Source: Litchfieldia stipae
GTDB lineage: Bacteria; Bacillota; Bacilli; Bacillales; Bacillaceae_L
Assembly (NCBI RefSeq): GCF_014837155.1
Contig: NZ_JACYHA010000004.1
Location: forward strand, 186,001-250,000
DNA length: 64,000 nucleotides
Direction of reading: 5' to 3'
Part shown: one piece after another, positions 55,019-62,089 of the stretch
Position numbering within the stretch: the first letter of the stretch is position 1
How the letters are laid out: every line of letters starts with the position of its first letter
Made by a program: the position numbers and the translations under genes
The notes under the pieces: model-generated
The model's input: only the letters and a program-made list of their open reading frames with translations
What the model was told of the DNA's origin: nothing
The model's database searches: none

Positions 55019-55063
55019 GCCAGTTCTTGATTTGTTGCTTTTGGCAAATTAAGAACCGTCCCC
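55019..55063. repeat. Divergent GGGACGGTTCT-type palindrome, copy 5
   Basis: GTTCTTGATTTG pairs with CAAATTAAGAAC (one mismatch) and the right end reads AAGAACCGTCCCC as in other copies; the left GGGACG is lost. Confidence 0.6.
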
Positions 55064-55130
55064 AATTCACCAGCCAACCCCAATTCACCAGCCAACCCCA
55101 ATTCACCAGCCAAACCCAAATTAGCCAGCC
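55060..55130. repeat. 18-bp tandem repeat
   Basis: Unit CCCCAATTCACCAGCCAA is repeated three times without change (55060-55077, 55078-55095, 55096-55113), then a decayed partial unit. It directly joins the preceding palindrome and is strongly C/A-biased. No ORF crosses it. Such perfect short repeats vary in number between strains. Confidence 0.85.
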
Positions 55131-55269
55131 GCCCCCCTTAGTTAGCCAAAACATGGTAGCGAGATAACCACCCTGAATTCACCCTATTAAGTAGGACAAT
55201 ATGCTATAATTCTAGTTTGTAGAAATCGACTCATCAAAGGTGCGATGAAATAAGTAGGTGGGCAAAGTT

Positions 55270-58200
55270 ATGAAATTTAATACGACATATCGATGTCCGT
55301 TAGCATTAACGAATAAGGCGAAGGATAAGATGCGGGAGCTCGGAATGGCCGAGGACTCGTTTTTTTCGTTAGAGACATCGTTTCATATATTTATAGAAAA
55401 ATATCCAGAGACAGCAGATCGGCCTCTATCAGTTGCTTTATTTATTGATCCTAAAAAGAATGCACTGACAGCTAAAGTGAATGATCTTGTGTTTGTTCTA
55501 CATTGTGTAGTGGAAAAGGACAGGTTAGTCGCGACGAATGTGACAACAAGACCAGGATATTCAGCGGTGGAAACAAATTGGCGTCGGCCAGTACTACTAG
55601 GCTTTGATTTGAAGGGGCAACGTGGCAAATCGGTTCCACTGGATTTACTTCAGATGATCCATGAAATGCCTGTTGCTTTGGAGAGCTCAGAGTATGTGAG
55701 AAAGCGGATTGCAAGCTGGGAAGGCTATTTAAACATCCAGGAGCGTTCGGCTGATATTCCTGATATGGTCTCACCATATACAGGGCTCACTTTCAATCGA
55801 GATTTTAGTAGGATGACGATTACTGGGTGCCAGCTGAAGGAACAGGAATGGAAATCACTTAAGGATCTAAGTGTGAAGCTAAATGGGATTGACCAAGATG
55901 TCGGTAAGGTGCTTAAGGCAAATCGAGCTGCCCAAACGGTTGAAGTGGAATTGAACGGATATATGGAGGATATGGCTAGACAGCAACGTTTCAATTTGAA
56001 GCTAAAAGAGGTTGTGTTTAGTAACTTTGCTACGCTCAGTCAGGTGAAACGACTTCGACAAGGATTTAAGCATTTGGAAAATGGCTTGGCTGCCAATCCA
56101 GAGCTTGAGCGTCTTTTGTTTGAAAATAAACCACCAGTAAGAGTGCCAAAGAAGAATGTATCACTTAAATTTCACAATCGCTTGAATGAATTCCAACAGG
56201 AAGCAGTTAGAGGGGCGATGGCAGCTGAGGACTTGTATGTGATTCAAGGACCTCCTGGTACTGGTAAAACAACGGTTATCTCAGAAATCTGTCTGCAAAA
56301 TGCGAGGGCAGGCCTTCGAACCTTGGTTGCGTCACAGTCGAATTTGGCGGTTGATAATGCACTTGGACGGTTACTTGCCAATAAAGATATTCGCATCCTA
56401 CGTGTTGGTCGGACGGAAAGTATTGAAGAAGAAGGAAAAAAATTCATTGAAGAAAATGTAGGTCAATATTGGAAAGATCATACATTAACAGAAGTCTCAA
56501 TGCAATTTGAGGCAGGTAAAAAAAGAAAAACAGAAATTGAAACAGAATGGGCGGAAAATGAACAGGAACAACAGCAGCTTGAGTCAGAGCTTACACGGGT
56601 TGAAGTCTTGGTCAAAGCAAAACAGGATGCAGAGAAGAAGTATCAAGTCATCCAATCTACTACAGACGAGCAAAAACAAAAGATAACGGAAATTGAATCG
56701 GAGAAAGAAAAGGTAACAAAACTTATTCAGGAAATGAAGGTAAATATTCAAGCGTTGAATGAACTGATCGAACATGATCAAGCCTTTCTTCGTAGTGAGC
56801 CTGACAGTGAGACAATTCAAAAAGAGTGGGATGACACCCAACTTGTTATAAGTGAGCTGCAGCAGAGCATTGCTTGTCAGGAACTAGCGGATAAACTTCA
56901 TGAAGCAAGGCAAAGTGCTGAGCAAGCAACAATGGAATGTAATAAATGGTCTGATGCAACGAAGCAATTAGATGCATTACTAGAGAAAACAAACATGATC
57001 AAACAAATTGACGGACTAAAATGGATCATTCTAGAACAGAATTTGAAACGGACGTTAGATATGATTCAGTCTTTTGATCAATTAGAAGAAAGTCGGAAAG
57101 GAATTGAACAACTGGAAAAATTAAAACAATATAATGATCGATTAACTAGTGCGATTTCTTATATTGAATCAATATTAACAAAGAACAGGGTTTCATATGA
57201 ACAAATGCAGCCGCGTCAGACAAATCATGTCTATTCCGCACAAGAGATCGATCAATTTTTAAACGATTTGAAAAGGAAATTGGCTGAGGGGACTACGGTC
57301 TATCCACAAATGTTGATCGAGCATCTAGAAGGTTTGTATAGTAGAAGACTCTTTATTTGGAAAAAACGTGAACGTCTCCAATCATTTGATGTTTATAAAC
57401 AGATGGCACAGCAAGCTTTTGGGCGGATGAAGCAAGAGATGGTTGACCAGCTTCTGCAGAGGCAGCGGGAGAACGACCAATATTATCAAAAATGGACTAG
57501 GTCTTTGGAACAAAAGCAGAAGGAGCTAGACGTTGTTCAAACTCAATATCATCAGATGATGGCAACAACGGAAGTGATTTCTAACGCAAAGGAAGTGCTA
57601 CCTCGAAAAGTAGAACTAGCTCTTGAGTTAGAAAAGAAGAAAGAGAAAGTACAGTTAGTTACATTGCAGGTGGAAGCCAATTGTAGGAAGCGAGAGAATG
57701 CTAACACAGAGGTTCATACAAAGTTCCATGAAGTTGCGCAAATAGAGGAGCGTTTGAATGAACTGAAGAAGGTCATTCAAGAGAAGGAAGCAGAGCTGCT
57801 TCCTTTAGCTGAAATTCTTGCAACTGAACCAGAGAAAGAGCATGAAAAGATTTTAACAAGCTTAGCGAGTTTATCATTTAAAAGAGAGTCGTTAAAGCAG
57901 GAACAGCAGAGGTTACCATTGTTTCAGTCAATCCAAGGAAAGTGGTTATCCTTATTAGAAGAGGCAAATGACCATGACCTTGATGAGATTCGTAAGCTGT
58001 ATGTGAAGCATGCGAATGTGATTGGGACAACCTGTGTGGCTTCAGCTCGAAAAGATTTTATTGATCAATATCCTGAGTTTGATGTGGTTATTATTGATGA
58101 AGTGTCAAAAGCGACACCACCTGAGCTACTCTTACCAATGTTAAAAGGAAAGAAAATCATTTTGGTTGGCGACCATCATCAGCTGCCACCGCTTTTAGGA

Positions 58201-59040
58201 AATGACACCTTAGAAGAGACGCTCCAGGAAATGGCGGAGCAAAGTGCGGACTTTGAAGGGATTGCAGAATTGAAGAAGCTTTTGAAGGAATCATTGTTTG
58301 AACGACTTTATAAAAACCTTCCGAAAAGCAATAAAACGATGCTCGCGATTCAGTACCGGATGCACGAAAACATCATGGAGACGATTGCTCCATTTTATGA
58401 GCATGAAAATGAACGCCTACAATGTGGATTGATGAACTCTGATTTGGACCGAGATCATTTGCTTGAATCGCCACTTATTAAGCGTAACAGTCACTTAGTG
58501 TGGGTAGATATGCCAAATGAGTCCGCTTATTTTGAGGAAAGAATGAAGGGTGGAAAGAGTCTCTATAATCCAGCGGAGTTGAATGAAATTCGTCGTGTGC
58601 TTCAGGAGATGGATGATGCGACAGAACAGGCAAAAGAAGCTGGATTAATTGATATAGATGCTAAAAAAAGCATCGGTGTGATCAGTTTTTACGGAGAACA
58701 AGTGAAGAGAATCGACCGTATTCTACATCAAGAGCTTCAGCTTCGTCATTTGACGATTCGAACGGGAACAGTGGACCGTTTTCAAGGAATGGAAATGGAT
58801 GTTATTTTGTTAAGCATGGTGCGTAATCATGATTCAAAACAGGATGATATTGGATTTGCTAAGGACTACCGGAGACTTAATGTGGCACTATCTCGCGCGA
58901 AAGAGCTTCTTGTGTTAATTGGTAGTACCAAAATGTTTACAGAGCGTACAAAGCAATCTGAAGCCAGAAAGATGTATACGCATGTCTTAAATACAGTGAA
59001 AAAACAAGACGGGTTACGTATCCTTGAAGAGGTGAATTAG
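55270..59040 (+). CDS. SF1 DNA/RNA helicase with long central coiled coil
   Basis: 1256 residues from ATG 55270 (TAGGTGGG upstream; GTG 55258 is weaker). N-terminal domain about 1-300 without recognised match, then Upf1/Dna2-like AAA_11 core: Walker A GPPGTGKT (327-334), with SQSNLAVDNALGRLL following. Residues about 385-890 are a long coiled coil inserted between motifs Ia and II. Walker B is IIDE (D943), then GDHHQLPP (III), QYRM (IV), GVISFYGEQ, TVDRFQGMEMDVI (V) and NVALSRAKE (VI), so all helicase motifs are intact. The downstream 254-residue gene starts at the next base. The role is unknown: defence, RNA or DNA repair are possible. Confidence 0.82.
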   Translation: MKFNTTYRCPLALTNKAKDKMRELGMAEDSFFSLETSFHIFIEKYPETADRPLSVALFIDPKKNALTAKVNDLVFVLHCVVEKDRLVATNVTTRPGYSAVETNWRRPVLLGFDLKGQRGKSVPLDLLQMIHEMPVALESSEYVRKRIASWEGYLNIQERSADIPDMVSPYTGLTFNRDFSRMTITGCQLKEQEWKSLKDLSVKLNGIDQDVGKVLKANRAAQTVEVELNGYMEDMARQQRFNLKLKEVVFSNFATLSQVKRLRQGFKHLENGLAANPELERLLFENKPPVRVPKKNVSLKFHNRLNEFQQEAVRGAMAAEDLYVIQGPPGTGKTTVISEICLQNARAGLRTLVASQSNLAVDNALGRLLANKDIRILRVGRTESIEEEGKKFIEENVGQYWKDHTLTEVSMQFEAGKKRKTEIETEWAENEQEQQQLESELTRVEVLVKAKQDAEKKYQVIQSTTDEQKQKITEIESEKEKVTKLIQEMKVNIQALNELIEHDQAFLRSEPDSETIQKEWDDTQLVISELQQSIACQELADKLHEARQSAEQATMECNKWSDATKQLDALLEKTNMIKQIDGLKWIILEQNLKRTLDMIQSFDQLEESRKGIEQLEKLKQYNDRLTSAISYIESILTKNRVSYEQMQPRQTNHVYSAQEIDQFLNDLKRKLAEGTTVYPQMLIEHLEGLYSRRLFIWKKRERLQSFDVYKQMAQQAFGRMKQEMVDQLLQRQRENDQYYQKWTRSLEQKQKELDVVQTQYHQMMATTEVISNAKEVLPRKVELALELEKKKEKVQLVTLQVEANCRKRENANTEVHTKFHEVAQIEERLNELKKVIQEKEAELLPLAEILATEPEKEHEKILTSLASLSFKRESLKQEQQRLPLFQSIQGKWLSLLEEANDHDLDEIRKLYVKHANVIGTTCVASARKDFIDQYPEFDVVIIDEVSKATPPELLLPMLKGKKIILVGDHHQLPPLLGNDTLEETLQEMAEQSADFEGIAELKKLLKESLFERLYKNLPKSNKTMLAIQYRMHENIMETIAPFYEHENERLQCGLMNSDLDRDHLLESPLIKRNSHLVWVDMPNESAYFEERMKGGKSLYNPAELNEIRRVLQEMDDATEQAKEAGLIDIDAKKSIGVISFYGEQVKRIDRILHQELQLRHLTIRTGTVDRFQGMEMDVILLSMVRNHDSKQDDIGFAKDYRRLNVALSRAKELLVLIGSTKMFTERTKQSEARKMYTHVLNTVKKQDGLRILEEVN

Positions 59041-59805
59041 ATGGACAAACTGACGAAGCGTTTGCGAACGGGGTTACTTGAGAACTCAGCTGTTCAGATA
59101 AAGGAATCTAAGAGTTGGTATTTACCTGTTTTGCGTGTAGATGTGACATATAAGCGGGTAAGAAGGGCAAAGATGGATATTCTGATGAAAATGATGATGC
59201 TGACATTCGCAGAGGCAGATATCAGGCGAGCAGCTAATTTGTCCGAGATGTTGTTAGTTGAAGAATTGTTTATCGCAGATTTAATGAGAAAAATGGAACG
59301 AACGGGCTTAGTGTCAATCGATAAAGGGATCTATCGGTTAACAGGAAAAGGGCAAGAACAATTAGAAACTGGGATTGTTGAAGAAGAACTCGACGAAGAG
59401 CAGACGGAACTATTCTATAGTCCTACACATGATGGCTATTGGTCTGAGAGGACTGTTTCAGACACAGGAGAAGAGGAGAAATTGGGTGAATTTCGGTACT
59501 CAAATGATCAAAATGAACCTGATACAGAAGGGCTTCTCCAAGTACTTTCAGAGAGTAAGGATGGGCTGGATGAGGATGGCTTTCAAATAGTTGTTGATCA
59601 GATCGTGAGCTTCGAGCAGCATGCTGTTGAAGTCCCTTGTGTCGAATTTATCCTGTACAACAAAGAACAAGACCTCTTCTATTCTCGTATTTGGAATACG
59701 ATGCTTGAACAATGGGATGAAAAGCTTGAAAAACAAGTAGAAGAGCATGAACGAATGAAATGGCGAGAAGAATGGGCGGGGGATCTTGATGGAGAAGAAG
59801 TGTGA
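59041..59805 (+). CDS. Winged-helix-like partner protein of the helicase
   Basis: 254 residues; its ATG follows the helicase stop codon directly (TAGATG), with GAAGAGGTG upstream, so translation is coupled. Residues about 40-115 look like a winged helix (AANLSEMLLVEELFIADLMRKMERTGLVSIDKGIYRLTGKGQEQL). The rest is acidic, with a helical C-terminus rich in Glu and Lys. An N-terminal strand region (WYLPVLRVDVTYKRVRRAK) is basic. I do not recognise a named family. The last three codons and stop (GAAGAAGTGTGA) coincide with the start of a truncated palindromic repeat, so the C-terminus may have been reset by repeat insertion. Confidence 0.7.
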   Translation: MDKLTKRLRTGLLENSAVQIKESKSWYLPVLRVDVTYKRVRRAKMDILMKMMMLTFAEADIRRAANLSEMLLVEELFIADLMRKMERTGLVSIDKGIYRLTGKGQEQLETGIVEEELDEEQTELFYSPTHDGYWSERTVSDTGEEEKLGEFRYSNDQNEPDTEGLLQVLSESKDGLDEDGFQIVVDQIVSFEQHAVEVPCVEFILYNKEQDLFYSRIWNTMLEQWDEKLEKQVEEHERMKWREEWAGDLDGEEV

Positions 59806-59816
59806 GAACCGTCCCG
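59796..59816. repeat. Half copy of the GGGACGGTTCT palindrome, copy 6
   Basis: GAAGTGTGAGAACCGTCCC matches the right half of copy 3; the TGA inside it is the stop codon of the preceding gene. Confidence 0.7.
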
Positions 59817-59840
59817 AGCTTGCCAAACCACCAAATTAGT

Positions 59841-59872
59841 CAACCAATTCAAAAAGGATTGGTTGTTTTTTT
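59841..59872 (+). terminator. Terminator of the helicase operon
   Basis: CAACCAAT and ATTGGTTG (with TC/GG extension) form a stem followed by seven T. Confidence 0.85.
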
Positions 59873-59906
59873 ATTTTAAATAGTCTAAAAATTTAAATAA
59901 TAAGTC

Positions 59907-59934
59907 TTGCAATTGTGAATGTGTGTAATATAAT
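59907..59934 (+). promoter_or_regulatory. SigA-type promoter of the NSAR-GNAT operon
   Basis: TTGCAA, 16-bp spacer, TATAAT; the leader to the start codon would be about 105 bases. Confidence 0.65.
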
Positions 59935-60047
59935 AGCATTTATAAAGTTTAAACTTCTGTTATTGCAAATTATAGAAGTATTAACTTCATTGTGGTTTGC
60001 ACTAACTTGGGGCAAACTTACCACACCCTGTGAGAGGAAGTGTTTAC

Positions 60048-61193
60048 ATGGAAATTACGAAAATTAAATGGCAGCGAATAAAGATGCCTTTAAAGGCTCC
60101 TTTTGAAACGAGCTTTGGAAAAGTTGTGAAGAAGGATATGATTCTTGTTCGAGTGTATGGTGGGGGCAAGGTTGGGATTGGTGAAAGTGTAGCGATGCCG
60201 TATCCAATTTATAGTGAGGAAACAACTGGGACGGTTATAAATATGCTGGAGGAGTTTCTGATTCCTATTTTACTAGATAAGGAGATTCAGCATCCGAGCG
60301 AGGTTTCTGAAATCTTCTCATTCATACGCCGAAACAATATGGCTAAGGCAGTATTAGAGATGGCGGTATGGGATTTATATAGTAAGCAAACAAATCAATC
60401 GTTAGCGGGAGCCATTGGTGGTACGTCTAAGGAAATCGAAGTTGGCGTGAGCATTGGGATTGAACCAACGATTGAGAAGCTAGTAGAAAAAGTTGAAAGA
60501 TTCCTAGATGAGGGATATCGAAAAATAAAGGTGAAAATCAAACCGGGCTGGGATCTAGCACCACTTCAAGCCATTCGAGATCGATTTGGATATTCAATTC
60601 CATTAATGGCTGATGCTAATTCAGCTTATACGTTAGATGATATCGATCTCTTAAAACAATTAGATCAATTTCACTTACTCATGATTGAACAGCCATTGGC
60701 ACATGATGACATCATTGATCATGCGAAGCTTCAAGCTGAATTAGTCACTCCGATTTGTCTTGATGAAAGCATCCATTCTGTTGAAGACACCAGAAAAGCC
60801 ATTGAAATAGGAGCTTGTAAGATTATTAATATTAAAGTTGGGCGAGTTGGTGGCATAACTGAAGCGAAAAAAATTCATGATTTATGTGAGCAACACAATA
60901 TTCCTGTTTGGTGTGGTGGGATGTTAGAGGCGGGAGTGGGTCGTGCTCATAACATTGCATTGGCATCATTAGCGAATTTTACGATTCCTGGTGATACGTC
61001 TGCGTCAAGTCGCTATTTTAATGAGGATATCATTGTTCCAGAGGTGACATTAACGAGGCCAGGCTTCATCACAGTTCCTGAAAAGCCAGGTTTTGGTTTT
61101 GATTTGAATGAGCATCTAATAGGTCAGCTAGTACTGAATGAAAAGGAATACACAAAAGACTCTGCTGAAAAAGCTTTTATACGAACCAATTAA
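60048..61193 (+). CDS. N-acylamino acid racemase / o-succinylbenzoate synthase family enzyme
   Basis: 381 residues from ATG 60048 (GAGAGGAAG upstream). Enolase superfamily, MenC type 2: the capping domain (FETSFGKVVKKDMILVRVYG) and the barrel with K-x-K in KIKVKIKPG, metal ligands D in ADANSAY, E in EQPLAHDD and D in CLDESI, and the second Lys in INIKVGRVGG. Such proteins are either MenC or N-succinylamino acid racemases. There are no menaquinone genes nearby, but a GNAT gene follows, the pairing known from Geobacillus kaustophilus for D- to L-amino acid conversion. Racemase is therefore preferred (inference). Confidence 0.87.
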   Translation: MEITKIKWQRIKMPLKAPFETSFGKVVKKDMILVRVYGGGKVGIGESVAMPYPIYSEETTGTVINMLEEFLIPILLDKEIQHPSEVSEIFSFIRRNNMAKAVLEMAVWDLYSKQTNQSLAGAIGGTSKEIEVGVSIGIEPTIEKLVEKVERFLDEGYRKIKVKIKPGWDLAPLQAIRDRFGYSIPLMADANSAYTLDDIDLLKQLDQFHLLMIEQPLAHDDIIDHAKLQAELVTPICLDESIHSVEDTRKAIEIGACKIINIKVGRVGGITEAKKIHDLCEQHNIPVWCGGMLEAGVGRAHNIALASLANFTIPGDTSASSRYFNEDIIVPEVTLTRPGFITVPEKPGFGFDLNEHLIGQLVLNEKEYTKDSAEKAFIRTN

Positions 61194-61210
61194 TGAGGAG
61201 GACTCCTTTG

Positions 61211-62014
61211 ATGACGATGACAAGCTCGATTGTATATAAGGAAGTTCATGACTTGGAGGAAATTAAAGCGATTGTTGCGTTTCAAGCGCTCATTTGGAGT
61301 AATGATGTGGTAACACCCTTGCCCCAATTGGTGGCAGCCCATCATCATGGAGGAGTCATAATTGCCGCATTTCACGAGGAACAAGTGGTTGGTTTTGCTT
61401 ACGGATTCCCAGGTTTCAAAAAGGGTCATGCTTACTTGATCTCACATATGACGGCCGTTCATCCAAGCTATCAAAATGCGGGTGTTGGCTTGGCGTTAAA
61501 GCTGAAACAGCGGGAATGGGCAATGAAAGATGGCGGCTATCAAAAAATGGTTTGGACTTATGACCCATTAGAAGCTCGCAATGCCTATTTTAATCTGATG
61601 AAATTGGGCGGATATACGAGTAAGTATATCCATGCGTACTATGGGGAAATGGATGACAAGCTGAATAAAGGATTGCCATCTGATCGATTTCTAGTTGAAT
61701 GGGACCTCTTCTCAAAAAGAGTAGAAAGAGCACTCACTAATACTCTTTCCCTTCAGACGTCTGTTTACGATTATACAGAGCCACTGAACAAAGAAGACAT
61801 CAAAGATGACGCGGGTTATCTCGTACCAGTTCCAACGAACATTCAAGAGATTAAGCTAAATGACCTCAATGAAGCGATGGAGTGGCGATATCATTTGCGA
61901 GAACTTTTCACATTGGCATTGGACAAAGGGTATGTTGTTACAGGCTTATTAAAGGGTCAGCATCCAGAAGTCCACTATTATGTCTTGCAAAAAGATCAAG
62001 TAAGTATTAGATAA
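61211..62014 (+). CDS. GNAT-family acyltransferase (candidate D-amino acid N-succinyltransferase)
   Basis: 267 residues; AGGAGG lies ten bases before ATG 61211 (TTG 61208 also possible). COG3375-type GNAT: acyl-CoA-binding loop around HPSYQNAGVGLALKLKQREW, and WTYDPLEARNAYFNLMKLGG, the hallmark of this subgroup. In the pathway described for G. kaustophilus such a protein succinylates D-amino acids before racemisation. It starts 17 bp after the NSAR-type gene, and a third gene with AAGGAGG follows 75 bp later. Substrate is inferred only. Confidence 0.82.
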   Translation: MTMTSSIVYKEVHDLEEIKAIVAFQALIWSNDVVTPLPQLVAAHHHGGVIIAAFHEEQVVGFAYGFPGFKKGHAYLISHMTAVHPSYQNAGVGLALKLKQREWAMKDGGYQKMVWTYDPLEARNAYFNLMKLGGYTSKYIHAYYGEMDDKLNKGLPSDRFLVEWDLFSKRVERALTNTLSLQTSVYDYTEPLNKEDIKDDAGYLVPVPTNIQEIKLNDLNEAMEWRYHLRELFTLALDKGYVVTGLLKGQHPEVHYYVLQKDQVSIR

Positions 62015-62089
62015 CCTGAGGGAATAAGAGACTTGGCCAATAACGGATTGGGTGACAGGAAAAAAAGTTGAAAAAGGAGGCTGATTTAG

